A stretch of DNA of 64,000 nt from Vibrio breoganii (GTDB lineage Bacteria; Pseudomonadota; Gammaproteobacteria; Enterobacterales; Vibrionaceae). The notes below the pieces were generated by a model. That model was not told where the DNA came from, did no database searches, and worked only from the letters and a program-made list of their open reading frames with translations. Where the stretch lies: assembly GCF_001677275.1 (NCBI RefSeq), contig NZ_CP016177.1, positions 2,046,001 through 2,110,000 on the forward strand, in the 5' to 3' direction. The position numbers were made by a program, and so were the translations under genes. This document shows positions 10,154 to 20,123 of this stretch, piece after piece; positions within the stretch are counted from its first letter, which is position 1, and each line of letters opens with the position of its first letter.

Positions 10154-11878
10154 ATGATCTCAGGTATTCTAGCGTCTCCAGGTATTGCTTTTGGTAAAGC
10201 ACTACTTCTTCAAGAAGATGAAATCGTTCTAAACACACAAAAAATTTCTGCCGACCAAGTCGATGCAGAAGTTCAGCGTTTTTATGACGCTCGCAACAAA
10301 TCAGCAGCCCAACTTGAAATCATCAAGCAAAAAGCCCTTGAGACTTTTGGCGAAGAAAAAGAAGCGATCTTTGAAGGTCACATCATGCTTCTTGAAGATG
10401 AAGAACTAGAAGAAGAAATTCTTGCTCTTATTAAAGGCGAGAAACTATCTGCAGATCATGCGATCCATTCAATCATCGAAGAGCAAGCCGTTGCGCTTGA
10501 GTCTCTAGATGACGAATACCTAAAAGAGCGTGCTACTGACATCCGTGACATCGGCACTCGATTTGTTAAAAACGCACTAGGTATCAACATTGTTTCACTA
10601 AGCGACATCGATGAAGAAGTTCTTCTTGTTGCTTACGACCTAACGCCATCAGAAACAGCACAAATCAACCTAGATTACGTTCTAGGCTTTGCTTGTGACA
10701 TCGGCGGCCGTACGTCTCATACCTCTATCATGGCTCGCTCTCTTGAGCTTCCTGCGATCGTGGGTACTAACGACATCACTAAACAAGTGAAAAACGGCGA
10801 CATGCTAATTCTGGATGCGATGAACAACAAGATCATCATTAATCCAACAGAAGCAGAACTAAACGAAGCGAAGCAGATTCGTGACGACTTCCTAGCTCAA
10901 AAAGCGGAGTTAGCAAAACTGAAAGATCTGCCAGCAATTACTCTTGATGGCCATCAAGTAGAAGTGTGCGGCAATATCGGTACAGTTAAAGACTGTGATG
11001 GCATCAACCGCAACGGCGGTGAAGGCGTTGGTCTGTACCGTACAGAATTCCTATTTATGGACCGTACTGCTCTTCCTACTGAAGACGAGCAATACCAAGC
11101 CTATAAAGAAGTTGCTGAAGCAATGAATGGTCACTCAGTGATCATCCGTACTATGGATATCGGTGGTGATAAAGACCTACCGTACATGGACCTTCCAGAA
11201 GAGATGAACCCGTTCCTTGGTTGGCGCGCAGTTCGTATCAGCTTGGATCGTCGTGAAATCCTACGTGACCAAGTTCGCGGCATTCTACGTGCATCAGCAC
11301 ACGGTAAGCTTCGCATCATGTTCCCAATGATTATCTCTGTTGAGGAAATCCGTGAACTGAAAGCAGCTATCGAAGAATACAAAGCAGAACTTCGCTCTGA
11401 AGGCCTAGCGTTTGACGAGAACATCGAGATTGGTGTTATGGTTGAAACTCCGGCAGCAGCGGCAATTGCTCACCACCTAGCGAAAGAAGTTTCTTTCTTT
11501 AGTATTGGTACAAACGATTTAACTCAGTATACTCTAGCAGTAGACCGTGGTAATGAGCTTATTTCTCACCTATACAACCCACTATCACCGGCTGTTCTAA
11601 CTGTGATCAAGCAGGTGATCGACGCTTCTCACAAGGAAGGTAAGTGGACTGGAATGTGTGGCGAACTAGCGGGCGACGAGCGTGCAACACTTCTTCTACT
11701 AGGTATGGGCCTAGATGAGTTCTCTATGAGCGGCATCTCTATCCCTGCAGTGAAGAAAGTAATTCGCAACGCAAACTTCGCGGAAGTAAAAGCAATGGCA
11801 GAAGAAGCTCTTCAAATGCCAACTGCCGCAGAAATTGAAGCGCACGTTGAGAAATTTATCGCGGATAAAACAAACTAA
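10154..11878 (+). CDS. ptsI: PTS enzyme I (PEP-protein phosphotransferase)
   Basis: This 574-residue cytosolic enzyme autophosphorylates from phosphoenolpyruvate and passes phosphate to HPr. The active histidine is in [16 protein letters not shown] near residue 189. The PEP-binding barrel has [14 protein letters not shown] (about residue 292), [14 protein letters not shown] and [15 protein letters not shown]. The catalytic cysteine is in [11 protein letters not shown] near residue 502. Length agrees with E. coli (575). It lies in the operon ptsH-ptsI-crr, 125 bases after ptsH and 40 before crr. Confidence 0.98.
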   Translation: MISGILASPGIAFGKALLLQEDEIVLNTQKISADQVDAEVQRFYDARNKSAAQLEIIKQKALETFGEEKEAIFEGHIMLLEDEELEEEILALIKGEKLSADHAIHSIIEEQAVALESLDDEYLKERATDIRDIGTRFVKNALGINIVSLSDIDEEVLLVAYDLTPSETAQINLDYVLGFACDIGGRTSHTSIMARSLELPAIVGTNDITKQVKNGDMLILDAMNNKIIINPTEAELNEAKQIRDDFLAQKAELAKLKDLPAITLDGHQVEVCGNIGTVKDCDGINRNGGEGVGLYRTEFLFMDRTALPTEDEQYQAYKEVAEAMNGHSVIIRTMDIGGDKDLPYMDLPEEMNPFLGWRAVRISLDRREILRDQVRGILRASAHGKLRIMFPMIISVEEIRELKAAIEEYKAELRSEGLAFDENIEIGVMVETPAAAAIAHHLAKEVSFFSIGTNDLTQYTLAVDRGNELISHLYNPLSPAVLTVIKQVIDASHKEGKWTGMCGELAGDERATLLLLGMGLDEFSMSGISIPAVKKVIRNANFAEVKAMAEEALQMPTAAEIEAHVEKFIADKTN

Positions 11879-11918
11879 TAATATAATTTAATAGAAATTA
11901 ATTGCTTAGGAGCATGTA

Positions 11919-12428
11919 ATGGGTCTGTTTGACAAACTTAAGAAGCTGGTATCGGACGAAGGCAACGCTGCAGGTTCAATCGAAATCATTTCACCTCTTT
12001 CTGGTGAGATCGTTAACATTGAAGATGTGCCAGATGTAGTTTTCGCTGAAAAAATCGTTGGTGACGGTATCGCTATCAAACCAACTGGCAACAAAATGGT
12101 TGCACCAGTGAATGGTACAATCGGTAAGATCTTTGAGACAAACCATGCGTTCTCTATTGAATCAACTGACGGTATCGAACTATTCGTTCACTTCGGTATC
12201 GACACTGTTGAACTGAAAGGTGAAGGCTTCACTCGCATCGGTTCAGAAGGCCAAGAAGTTAAAGCTGGTGATACTATCATCGAGTTTGACCTTGCATTCC
12301 TAGAAGAGAAAGCTAAATCTACTTTGACTCCAGTTGTTATCTCTAACATGGATGAAATCAAAGAGCTGAACAAGCTTTCTGGCGCTGTAACTGTTGGTGA
12401 AACTCCAGTTCTACGCGTAACTAAGTAA
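11919..12428 (+). CDS. crr: Glucose-specific PTS EIIA component (EIIA-Glc)
   Basis: The 169-residue EIIA-Glc transfers phosphate from HPr to EIIBC and, by phosphorylation state, controls adenylate cyclase and inducer exclusion in enteric relatives. The two active-site histidines are visible in [11 protein letters not shown] (His75 region) and [14 protein letters not shown] (His90). Length equals E. coli Crr. It is the last gene of the pts operon and is followed by a strong terminator shared with the convergent DyP gene. Confidence 0.98.
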   Translation: MGLFDKLKKLVSDEGNAAGSIEIISPLSGEIVNIEDVPDVVFAEKIVGDGIAIKPTGNKMVAPVNGTIGKIFETNHAFSIESTDGIELFVHFGIDTVELKGEGFTRIGSEGQEVKAGDTIIEFDLAFLEEKAKSTLTPVVISNMDEIKELNKLSGAVTVGETPVLRVTK

Positions 12429-12451
12429 CTTCTACTTAGATTCAAGTGAAT

Positions 12452-12480
12452 AAAAACGCAGCCAATGGCTGCGTTTTTTT
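12452..12480. terminator. Bidirectional terminator between crr and the DyP gene
   Basis: AAAAACGCAGCC and GGCTGCGTTTTTTT form a nearly symmetrical stem with only two loop bases between the visible arms; the A and T runs make it usable from both directions. Confidence 0.9.
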
Positions 12481-12535
12481 ATGCTTATCAATCAGTAATC
12501 AGCCCAACTCGCGCTTGCGGTTAGGCATGAATCGA

Positions 12536-13441
12536 TTAAGACAGAGCCAGTTGCTTCAACATCGTCTGACTCGGCGCAAAGAAGTACGCACCTGTGACTG
12601 CTTTTGTGTAATCCAGTAGCGCATCGGTAGTGCCATCGACTTGTCCATACATGCTCTCAAGCATATCAGTGAAGTTACTTAGCGTATTACAGTAAGCGAT
12701 AAAGAGTAACCCGTGATCACCAGAGACAGAGCCATACGGCAAGCTGTGACGGACAATCTTCAAGCCCTTGCCTTCTTTTTTGATATCTACACGTCCTACG
12801 TGAGACTCAGCCGGCACGTCTTCAAGCTCTATCGAATCTTCTTTAGTTCGACCAATCTTTTGTTCTTGTTGACTGACAGACAGGGCATTCCAAGCAGGTA
12901 GGTTGTGCTCAAAGCGTTGCACCATTACATAGCTGCCGCCTTCAAAAGGACCTTCACTTAAAAGAGCCACTTCAGATCTTGCATCCCCTTTCGGGTTTTC
13001 AGTGCCATCAACAAAGTCCGTCATATCGCGCGAATCTAGGTAACGGTAACCGTAAGTTTCATCAACAATAGTGACGTCATTAGCGATCTCTTGCATTAAC
13101 TTACGCAGTAAGAAAAAGTGCAGGTCGTGACGGTGCGAATGGCAATGCACCAGTACATCGACGTCTGTTGTCGGTGCTTCAATATCGCCACACTCTAAGC
13201 GAGGAAACGGAATCAGTTCGCTCGGTACGTCTTTAGAAATGCTCTCACTCCAAAATTGGTGAGAAAAAGCAATGCTACTGGTTAAATGTGCACCGGGTTG
13301 ATTGAAATTGATATCCCCTACCCAGTCACCCATCTGTTGCAGTGCGTTCAGTACTTTGCTTTTATCTCCGGTAACCTTGATAAGCACGTATAACGCAAAT
13401 GGGCCCGGTTCTGGCACTATGGCCGCTTGAGGTTGAATCAT
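12536..13441 (-). CDS. Dyp-type haem peroxidase (YfeX-like)
   Basis: The 301-residue protein is a dye-decolourising-type haem peroxidase. The FVDGTENPKGD motif near residue 147 contains the distal aspartate of the GxxDG-type signature. The later HVGRVD segment (about residue 215) contains the likely proximal haem histidine, and HSLPYGS occurs near residue 233. No signal peptide is visible, so it is probably cytosolic, as for E. coli YfeX (299 residues). Reported activities of this subgroup include peroxidation of porphyrinogens; the natural substrate is not defined. It follows a DUF2919 gene by 15 bases, a pairing reminiscent of the yfeX/yfeZ neighbourhood of E. coli. Confidence 0.9.
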   Translation of the reverse strand: MIQPQAAIVPEPGPFALYVLIKVTGDKSKVLNALQQMGDWVGDINFNQPGAHLTSSIAFSHQFWSESISKDVPSELIPFPRLECGDIEAPTTDVDVLVHCHSHRHDLHFFLLRKLMQEIANDVTIVDETYGYRYLDSRDMTDFVDGTENPKGDARSEVALLSEGPFEGGSYVMVQRFEHNLPAWNALSVSQQEQKIGRTKEDSIELEDVPAESHVGRVDIKKEGKGLKIVRHSLPYGSVSGDHGLLFIAYCNTLSNFTDMLESMYGQVDGTTDALLDYTKAVTGAYFFAPSQTMLKQLALS

Positions 13442-13456
13442 TGTAATTTCCTTAGA

Positions 13457-13924
13457 CTAATTATCCGAAATGCTGTCAAAACAATCTTTTACTCGTCGGC
13501 TGTTGAATAGATAAATAATAATCCAACTCAATCCAACGACCGATAGGGCTGCGCCCCAAGTAAACTGACCATGTTGTAAAGAAATATAGTGCAACTCGAG
13601 TGCCAACTGGACGATAGAGAGTAGGATGGTCGTCATACGACCGAGGCCAATCAATTTGTTTAGCCATCTTCTATCCGGGTTTCTTAACCCAATCACCCAC
13701 ATTAACAGCAGGCTCGGCACTCCCATACACATCATAATATATAGACTGAAAGAGTTAGGATAGATCATCGAAAGGATATCGCTTCCTTTATCGCGAGTGA
13801 CTCCTGCCATCACAAACACTATCCAGCCTCTGGCTAAGAACAACCAAGCAAACCAAAGCCAAATTGGCGCTTTTAGATAGCCATTCTTGTCATATTCTTC
13901 AATTAAATAACGCACATTATCCAC
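13457..13924 (-). CDS. DUF2919 family inner-membrane protein (YfeZ-like)
   Basis: This 155-residue protein has four predicted membrane segments, near residues 22-43, 57-80, 95-113 and 122-140. The N-terminal NGYLKAPIWLWFAWLFLARGW is the segment I associate with DUF2919/YfeZ. Function is unknown. It is upstream of and probably cotranscribed with the DyP peroxidase gene. Confidence 0.8.
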   Translation of the reverse strand: MDNVRYLIEEYDKNGYLKAPIWLWFAWLFLARGWIVFVMAGVTRDKGSDILSMIYPNSFSLYIMMCMGVPSLLLMWVIGLRNPDRRWLNKLIGLGRMTTILLSIVQLALELHYISLQHGQFTWGAALSVVGLSWIIIYLFNSRRVKDCFDSISDN

Positions 13925-13992
13925 TTTCTATTGAAGAACTTATTTATAATTAAGGGCATAATTAACTCTGGCACTTCACTTGCAAAAAACTT

Positions 13993-14334
13993 ATGAAAAA
14001 GAACAATACGACAATCTCTTCAGAAACCCAACAACAAGCGATGCAGGTCGCTAAATCTATCCAAAAACCTGGGCAAACCAAAGAGCAAACCAAGCTCATT
14101 GCGTTGGGAATAGAAAAGGGTATCGCAGAATATAAAAAACGTCAGAAGCAAAAGGCGCGTGAAGCCGACAAGCTAAAAAAACGCAGTCAAAGGCAAAAAC
14201 AAAGCGCGACTGAATCGGTAACCGGTGATGTGGCAGAAACAGAAGCCCCATCCAACTCAAGCAAATTACCTTGGGCACTATTAGTCGTCAGTTGGATAGG
14301 TTTTATTGCTTATGTTGTGCTTACTGCTGCTTAG
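13993..14334 (+). CDS. DUF2956 family protein
   Basis: The 113-residue protein has a soluble N-terminal part (SSETQQQAMQVAKSIQKPGQTKEQTKLIA), a highly basic helix (residues 50-75) and a single C-terminal membrane segment (about residues 93-111). This layout and sequence fit DUF2956, known mainly from marine gammaproteobacteria, with no established function. It is divergent from the DUF2919 gene and convergent with the winged-helix gene. Confidence 0.8.
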   Translation: MKKNNTTISSETQQQAMQVAKSIQKPGQTKEQTKLIALGIEKGIAEYKKRQKQKAREADKLKKRSQRQKQSATESVTGDVAETEAPSNSSKLPWALLVVSWIGFIAYVVLTAA

Positions 14335-14338
14335 CGTA

Positions 14339-14617
14339 TCAAGACAGGTGAGAGCGGATTTCGGTGGTATTGCCTGCCACCCATTGCTGGTCTAGCGGGC
14401 CCCAATCGGACACTTGATAGTAGCCATCATTGTGGCGACAACCATCCTGAACAAATTTCAACGAGATGCCGATCCCCGGCAGGGCCTTCAAAACATCTTG
14501 GATCGTGCGACGTGGCCAACCTGTGCATTCTATTAATTTGGGAACATTTGGACGCTCCATGCTTGCAACCAAATGAGCTAAATATATACGACGAGCAAAA
14601 ACAGGATTCAATTCCAT
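14339..14617 (-). CDS. Small winged-helix DNA-binding protein
   Basis: The 92-residue product looks like a compact winged helix: RRIYLAHLVASMERPNVPKLIECTGWPRRTIQDVLKALPG has the spacing of a helix-turn-helix, followed by a beta wing (ISLKFVQDGCRHNDGYYQVSDWG). The start at 14617 has a very strong ribosome site (GGAGGT). No effector domain is present. The targets are unknown; family assignment beyond winged helix is not made. Confidence 0.7.
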   Translation of the reverse strand: MELNPVFARRIYLAHLVASMERPNVPKLIECTGWPRRTIQDVLKALPGIGISLKFVQDGCRHNDGYYQVSDWGPLDQQWVAGNTTEIRSHLS

Positions 14618-14829
14618 TGATACCTCCTACAACTGTTTTCACTAATTATTGCCAATATGGGCGAGAACGACTTGAGTCTGATCAAACAACATTGACTCTT
14701 TATTCGCTTTTGTGAATTTTTTTACACAATTCATCGCTTATGTGCGCTACTTCAAACCGAGTTAGGTATACAAGATGTTGGATTAGTTTGATAGGATTCA
14801 AGTATCGATAAACGCACTAAGGACAGATC

Positions 14830-15180
14830 ATGAGCGTAATCATGTATGGTATCCCAAATTGTGACACCATAAAAAAAGCCAAGAAGTGGCTTCAAGAACA
14901 TCAAATAGAATTCACCTTTCACGACTATCGCAAACAAGGTATCACCACCGAAATGGTGAGCGAGTTTTGTGACTTTTTTGGTTGGGAACAAGTGCTCAAT
15001 AAGCGCGGCACCACTTACCGACAACTGCCTGACGAACAAAAACAAGCCCTAGACCGTGACAATGCCATTGCCCTTTTGCTTGAGCATCCCGCCATGGTCA
15101 AACGCCCTATCATACGCATTGGCGATCTTCTGCATATTGGCTTTAAAGCCGACCAATACGACAACATTTTTCATATTTAA
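14830..15180 (+). CDS. yffB: ArsC/Spx-family reductase-like protein YffB
   Basis: The 116-residue protein is of the arsenate-reductase-like (ArsC/Spx) thioredoxin fold. Its N-terminal MYGIPNCDTIKKAKKWL motif has the single cysteine of the YffB subgroup, and VKRPIIR near residue 97 is the conserved cis-proline region. E. coli YffB is not shown to reduce arsenate and its role is unclear. It is 9 bases upstream of dapE, the same arrangement as in E. coli. Confidence 0.92.
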   Translation: MSVIMYGIPNCDTIKKAKKWLQEHQIEFTFHDYRKQGITTEMVSEFCDFFGWEQVLNKRGTTYRQLPDEQKQALDRDNAIALLLEHPAMVKRPIIRIGDLLHIGFKADQYDNIFHI

Positions 15181-15189
15181 GGAATTAGG

Positions 15190-16326
15190 ATGAACTCAAG
15201 TCCTGTTTTAGACTTGGCTATCGACTTGATGAGCCGTCAATCCGTCACTCCAGAAGATGCTGGCTGCCAACCTCTGATGATTGAACGTCTTAAAGCGCTC
15301 GGCTTTGACATTGAAGTCATGCATTTCGAAGATACGCTCAATCTATGGGCTCGTAAGGGCTCAGAAGCGCCTTTGTTTGCCTTCGCTGGACACACTGATG
15401 TGGTGCCAGCAGGAAACCTCAATGACTGGCACACACCTCCATTTGAGCCAACAGTAAAAGAGGGCTACCTATACGGTCGTGGCGCAGCAGATATGAAGGG
15501 CTCGCTGGCTTCTATGGTTGTTGCAGTAGAGCGCTTTATCGCTGAAAATCCTGACCATAAAGGCTCTATCGCCTTTTTAATCACATCAGACGAAGAAGGC
15601 CCGTTCATCAACGGTACGACCCGAGTCGTTGACACCCTTGTTGCTCGTGATGAAATCATCGACATGTGTATTGTGGGTGAACCTTCAAGCACAGAAAAGG
15701 TGGGTGATGTTGTTAAAAACGGTCGCCGAGGCTCATTTACGGGTGAATTGACCGTTAAAGGTATTCAAGGCCACGTCGCCTACCCACATATTGCGAAGAA
15801 CCCGATTCACCATGCTCTTCCTGCGCTAACTGAGTTAAGCCAAATAGAATGGGACAATGGCAATGAGTTCTTCCCGCCAACCAGCTTCCAGATCCCAAAT
15901 CTCAATGGTGGTACAGGCGCGAGCAATGTCATTCCAGGCGAATTGCATGCGATGTTCAACCTAAGATACAGCACTGAGATCCACCATGAACTGATCAAAG
16001 AGCGCGTCTACGAGGTGCTGAACAAGTATGACTTTGACTATGACCTAAAGTGGACGCTAAATGGCGAACCCTTCCTAACAGATACCGGTGACCTATTAAC
16101 GGCTGTGGTTGATGCTGTCGCTAAAGTGAACGGCGTAGAGCCTCAACTTCTTACCACAGGTGGAACCTCCGACGGTCGATTCATTGCCAAGATGGGCACT
16201 CAGGTCATTGAACTGGGCCCTGTGAATGCCACCATTCACAAGGTGAACGAATGCGTGAAGGCGGAAGACTTAGATCTACTGGCTGACATGTACCAAAACG
16301 TTCTGGTTAACCTACTGGGTCAATAA
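15190..16326 (+). CDS. dapE: Succinyl-diaminopimelate desuccinylase DapE
   Basis: The 378-residue metallopeptidase-fold enzyme removes succinate from N-succinyl-LL-diaminopimelate, a step in lysine and peptidoglycan synthesis. Zinc ligands and catalytic residues are visible in [10 protein letters not shown] (about residue 66), [11 protein letters not shown] (about 99), SDEEGP (about 134) and IVGEPSST (about 163), with a C-terminal histidine near ATIHKVNE. The start at 15190 has the ribosome site AAGGAATTAGG. The M15 peptidase gene begins two bases after its stop codon, so the two are likely coupled. Confidence 0.97.
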   Translation: MNSSPVLDLAIDLMSRQSVTPEDAGCQPLMIERLKALGFDIEVMHFEDTLNLWARKGSEAPLFAFAGHTDVVPAGNLNDWHTPPFEPTVKEGYLYGRGAADMKGSLASMVVAVERFIAENPDHKGSIAFLITSDEEGPFINGTTRVVDTLVARDEIIDMCIVGEPSSTEKVGDVVKNGRRGSFTGELTVKGIQGHVAYPHIAKNPIHHALPALTELSQIEWDNGNEFFPPTSFQIPNLNGGTGASNVIPGELHAMFNLRYSTEIHHELIKERVYEVLNKYDFDYDLKWTLNGEPFLTDTGDLLTAVVDAVAKVNGVEPQLLTTGGTSDGRFIAKMGTQVIELGPVNATIHKVNECVKAEDLDLLADMYQNVLVNLLGQ

Positions 16327-16327
16327 T

Positions 16328-17023
16328 ATGCAAAAGACTAGCGACTGGGATCACCGACAGCTTACCGGACTGAGCCAATCACACCTTACGATTCTGAGTC
16401 TCAGTGAGCGTGAGGTATTGGTTCACAAGGATGTTGAATCGGCGCTTCTATCGCTGGTTGCTCTTGCCAAAAAAGCAGGGTTCGAGGTTGCAATAGCCAG
16501 TGGTTATCGTGACTTTGCAAGGCAACGCATGATATGGAACAACAAGTATCTGGGTCTGAGACCGATTCTAAGTAGTGATGGTCAAGTGCTTGATGCCAAG
16601 TCTCTCTCTATAGAGGAGCGCATTCATGCCATATTGCGTTGGTCTGCGCTTCCCGGGGCAAGTCGCCATCATTGGGGGTGTGATTTTGATTTATACGCCC
16701 ACAACCTTCTGCCTTCCGATACCAAGCTTCAGTTAGAACCATGGGAATACTTAGAGGGACATCAGGCACCGTTTTATCAGTGGCTGCTTAGCAATGCGCA
16801 GCAACTGGGGTTCTTTTTCCCCTACTCTAAAGACAAGGGGGGCGTAGCAATCGAGCCTTGGCACCTTAGCCACCAGCAAACCTCTAACCTTGCCTTAGAG
16901 CAACTGACTCAAAGCATGCTTGCTGAAACCCTAGAGCAAAACCCAATAGAGGGAAGCCGCGAGGTATTAAAGCACCTCAATAGCATCTACACTCAATATG
17001 TTACCAACATTTCAACTACGTAG
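16328..17023 (+). CDS. M15-family (VanY-type) carboxypeptidase-like protein
   Basis: This 231-residue protein has the LAS/M15 zinc-peptidase signature: ASGYRDFARQRMIW (about residue 57), SRHHWGCDFDLY (about residue 116, providing histidine and aspartate ligands) and GGVAIEPWHLS (about residue 175, catalytic glutamate and last histidine). The family cleaves D-Ala-D-Ala or related peptidoglycan peptides. No signal peptide is visible, so it may act in the cytoplasm on recycled muropeptides or be exported by another route. It starts two bases after dapE, linking it to diaminopimelate metabolism by context. Confidence 0.85.
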   Translation: MQKTSDWDHRQLTGLSQSHLTILSLSEREVLVHKDVESALLSLVALAKKAGFEVAIASGYRDFARQRMIWNNKYLGLRPILSSDGQVLDAKSLSIEERIHAILRWSALPGASRHHWGCDFDLYAHNLLPSDTKLQLEPWEYLEGHQAPFYQWLLSNAQQLGFFFPYSKDKGGVAIEPWHLSHQQTSNLALEQLTQSMLAETLEQNPIEGSREVLKHLNSIYTQYVTNISTT

Positions 17024-17035
17024 GACATCTCACGC

Positions 17036-17281
17036 ATGTTTTTAGATTTATTGTTCAACCCTTGGGTAATCATTACCATCGTAGTTAGCGTTATTGTCGG
17101 TAATATTGCAGCACTTAAATACACTGCAAATATGAAGGTAGGTACTATGTCTAGAGATCAGAAAGACGATATTGAACGACTCAAAGAGTTGGATGAAGAG
17201 CGCCAGAAGAAGGTCAATGAACACCTGAAAAAGAAAAGCCCAGGCCAATCTAATGATGATGGAGAGAGTGGCGGAGAATAA
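17036..17281 (+). CDS. DUF2897 family small membrane protein
   Basis: The 81-residue protein has an N-terminal membrane helix (about residues 9-28) and a charged cytoplasmic helix rich in Asp, Glu and Lys (residues 38-67). This matches the DUF2897 family of unknown function. It follows the M15 gene by 12 bases, ending the dapE transcription unit. Confidence 0.8.
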   Translation: MFLDLLFNPWVIITIVVSVIVGNIAALKYTANMKVGTMSRDQKDDIERLKELDEERQKKVNEHLKKKSPGQSNDDGESGGE

Positions 17282-17296
17282 CGCTTTATCGCGAAC

Positions 17297-17335
17297 AAAA
17301 AAAAGGAGCTATCACATGTGTGAAGCTCCTTTTTT
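17297..17335. terminator. Bidirectional terminator between the DUF2897 gene and bamC
   Basis: AAAAAAGGAGCT and AGCTCCTTTTTT flank a 15-base loop; A and T runs allow use by both convergent transcripts. Confidence 0.85.
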
Positions 17336-17353
17336 AATTTCAGTATCAGAGAC

Positions 17354-18400
17354 TTAGTTCGATTCTGATTCTTTTGGTTCAGTGCTTTGCTGCATCATAG
17401 TCGCCAACACTGGAATCATCTCTTCTAACATAGGCTCTGTAACAGGCTTACCAGAAGCATCGGTAATGTTAATGGAGGTTCGGTTACCTAAATCACCCAA
17501 CAGGAATGTGTAAGTCTCTCCGTTATAGCTCAGTGGCTTGGTGCCTACACTTTCCCAGAAATCATCACTTGGTGGCGCATACAAGGCCTTAATTTCACCT
17601 TGAGATTGATTTCGCTCATCAATACTAAAGCCCATAATTGGCAGCAGTTCCGGGAAGCGCTGCCAGAAAGCATCATAGGGTGCACGAGCAATGATAATAG
17701 GCAGACCGCTGCGGTCTTTACCCATGCTCAGAGGAATCACTTTAACCAATTCTAGCGCTTGTTTTGCCGCTTCTTCACGAACCACTTGATCGTAGCGAGA
17801 CATCACCAAGTTCGTCATCAAGGTGTTGTATCGTTCTTTATTGGTGTAGCTCACCGCCTGCTCTTGACGGCCTTCTTTCCAAGCAATCAAGCTAATGCGG
17901 AAGCCATAGCGAGAATTTTTTTCAAATCGTTCAATGAGGTAGCGACTGCTGAGGGTTTCTTCCTCATCTTCCTCTTCCCACACGATCCAATCGGTTTCGA
18001 TAGTGCTGTCTGTCGATTCTATAAGCTTGATATCGCGCGTTGACATCATATCTTGAGCCGTCTGCCAAACCTTGTCGCGTTCATCTTCAGTTAGCAGCCA
18101 AAGGGTAATAACCCCATCACGCTGCTCTGTACGTGCACCAGGGATGAGCTCTAGAACTTGCTGAGGAGGTCGAATATCGACTTCTCTACCCGTGCCACCA
18201 ATGTATTCACCTTCAGGGATCTGATAATTCGGATACTCTTCGAGTTGCTGATCTTCGGGCGAGACAAGGACATCAAGAGGCTTTGCATCTAGATACTTAA
18301 AGTCGTCCTTTGCTTGACGACGCTCTGCTGCACTACCTGCACAACCACTTAAAATAGCGACAGCCAGTGAACTGAGCACTAGCTGATTAACAAACTTCAT
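17354..18400 (-). CDS. bamC: Outer-membrane assembly lipoprotein BamC
   Basis: The 348-residue lipoprotein belongs to the BAM complex. The N-terminus is a lipoprotein signal with lipobox LSGC (mature Cys at about residue 20), followed by the unstructured lasso region that binds BamD and two helix-grip domains. SSRYLIERFEKN lies in the first globular domain and YTFLLGDLGNRTSINITD in the second. It is directly downstream of dapA, the E. coli arrangement. BamA is encoded elsewhere in this window (52687-55125). Confidence 0.93.
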   Translation of the reverse strand: MKFVNQLVLSSLAVAILSGCAGSAAERRQAKDDFKYLDAKPLDVLVSPEDQQLEEYPNYQIPEGEYIGGTGREVDIRPPQQVLELIPGARTEQRDGVITLWLLTEDERDKVWQTAQDMMSTRDIKLIESTDSTIETDWIVWEEEDEEETLSSRYLIERFEKNSRYGFRISLIAWKEGRQEQAVSYTNKERYNTLMTNLVMSRYDQVVREEAAKQALELVKVIPLSMGKDRSGLPIIIARAPYDAFWQRFPELLPIMGFSIDERNQSQGEIKALYAPPSDDFWESVGTKPLSYNGETYTFLLGDLGNRTSINITDASGKPVTEPMLEEMIPVLATMMQQSTEPKESESN

Positions 18401-18454
18401 TAAAACTCCTGACTCTTCACGCCTACGTTGAGGCGTGAATCGTAGATAATAGAT

Positions 18455-19333
18455 TTAGCTGATATTGGCTTGTGCCAATGCTGCCTTAACCACTTCTTGG
18501 CCGGCTTCTGACAACGGCGTCATCGGTAAACGTAGTCCGCCATTCTCAATCAAATGTAACTCATGGGCAGCCCATTTTACAGGGATTGGGCTCGACTCAA
18601 CAAACAGTCCAGAGTGCAGACCCATCAAACGTTGGTTGATGATTTCCGCTTCTGCATAGTTATTTTGCTCAGCTAGCTTAAACATGTCCGCCATATCGCG
18701 TGCGGCAATGTTATTGGTTACAGAGATAACACCGTGTCCGCCTAGTTTAACGAAATCTAGACCCGTAGCGTCATCACCACTAAGTAAGATAAAGTCTTCG
18801 CCACAAAGTTCCCTGTGTTTTTCAACACGAGAGAGATCGCCAGTGGCATCTTTAACTGCAACAATCTTGTCAATCTTAGCCAGGCGAGCAACAGTTTCAG
18901 GTTGCATATCAACACCGGTACGACCAGGGACATTGTACAAAATGATAGGCACAGCGCTCGCTTTAGCGATGGCTTTAAAATGCTGGTACAAGCCTTCTTG
19001 AGTAGGCTTATTGTAATATGGCGTGACACTTAAACAACCTGCAATACCAGAATTGTTAAGTAAACGACTAAAAGTGATAGCTTCGTGAGTGGCGTTTGCT
19101 CCAGTACCTGCAATGACGGGAATACGCCCATCAGCAAATTCTACTACCTTACTAACGACCTTCACATGTTCTTCAACGGTAAGCGTTGCCGACTCACCTG
19201 TAGTGCCCACTGCTACAATCGCAGAGGTGCCAGCATCAATATGATACTCAACCAAGTTCTTGAGGCTTTGGTAATCCACTTCACCATCGATATTGAAAGG
19301 CGTTAATAAAGCAACGATACTTCCTGAAAACAT
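18455..19333 (-). CDS. dapA: 4-hydroxy-tetrahydrodipicolinate synthase DapA
   Basis: The 292-residue TIM-barrel enzyme condenses pyruvate with aspartate semialdehyde, the first committed step to diaminopimelate and lysine. Motifs include [10 protein letters not shown] (about residue 42), [14 protein letters not shown] (about residue 106), YNVPGRTG with the catalytic tyrosine, and AVKDATGDL with the Schiff-base lysine near residue 161. Length equals E. coli DapA. It precedes bamC and is divergent from gcvR. Confidence 0.97.
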   Translation of the reverse strand: MFSGSIVALLTPFNIDGEVDYQSLKNLVEYHIDAGTSAIVAVGTTGESATLTVEEHVKVVSKVVEFADGRIPVIAGTGANATHEAITFSRLLNNSGIAGCLSVTPYYNKPTQEGLYQHFKAIAKASAVPIILYNVPGRTGVDMQPETVARLAKIDKIVAVKDATGDLSRVEKHRELCGEDFILLSGDDATGLDFVKLGGHGVISVTNNIAARDMADMFKLAEQNNYAEAEIINQRLMGLHSGLFVESSPIPVKWAAHELHLIENGGLRLPMTPLSEAGQEVVKAALAQANIS

Positions 19334-19567
19334 GATTCACTCCCTAAATTTCATTGATATCGCATGGTACTTGATAGAGATTAGATAACACAAGCGGATA
19401 AAGGCTTAGCCGTGAATTATTTACCATTTATTTGCATACAGTTTGACCCTGTCGACCTCTAAAAATCGGCAGATGTTAATCATGTTAGATTTTCTAACAT
19501 TTACCAACACAACTGCAATTGTTTCCGTGTATGCTAATAAGATTATTGTCAGTCGAAGGATCACACT

Positions 19568-20107
19568 ATGGCGCAGCACCTAGTCATTACTGCCGTCGGT
19601 ACAGACCGCCCAGGTATTGGCAACAAAATCATTCATTTAGTCTCAGATCTAGGCTGTAACATCATTGACAGCAGAATAGCGCTATTTGGCAATGACTTTA
19701 CCCTAATCATGTTGATTTCCGGCACGGTCTCACAGGTCACTCGAGTGGAGCATTCACTTCCACAATTAGGCCAAGAACATGACCTCATCACCATAGTTAA
19801 ACGTACTTCACCTCACCAAGAGATAGCACAAGGCTTTACTCTAGAGGTGAATGTTCAGGCAACGGATAAGATTGGTCTTACAGAGAGAATCACCCACTTC
19901 TTTGCAGATAGAGAGATAGGCATTAGCTCGCTAAGCGCCCGTACTCTGAGTAAAGAAAAAACCAAACAGGGTGAAGACCAATTTCAGATCTCGATAACGG
20001 CTTTTCTATCAAATGAATACAATTTGATGCAGTTGCAAGAAGACTTTACTTCTCTTTGCGACGACCTCGGCGTCAAAGGAACTCTCAACTTCATTAACAA
20101 CGGATAA
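19568..20107 (+). CDS. gcvR: Glycine cleavage system regulator GcvR
   Basis: The 179-residue protein has two ACT domains: the first opens with VITAVGTDRPGIGNKIIHLVSD, the second with LEVNVQATDKIGLTERITHF (about residue 95). In E. coli GcvR binds GcvA and represses the glycine cleavage operon when glycine is scarce. It carries no DNA-binding domain. The gene precedes bcp by 16 bases and is divergent from dapA, as in E. coli. Confidence 0.92.
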   Translation: MAQHLVITAVGTDRPGIGNKIIHLVSDLGCNIIDSRIALFGNDFTLIMLISGTVSQVTRVEHSLPQLGQEHDLITIVKRTSPHQEIAQGFTLEVNVQATDKIGLTERITHFFADREIGISSLSARTLSKEKTKQGEDQFQISITAFLSNEYNLMQLQEDFTSLCDDLGVKGTLNFINNG

Positions 20108-20123
20108 TGTTTAAGGAACTTCA

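Noticed and set aside
14618..14829. Strong promoter for yffB from TTGACT near 14693
   Set aside because: A -35-like TTGACT is present, but no acceptable -10 box lies at 16-18 bases, so no promoter is annotated.
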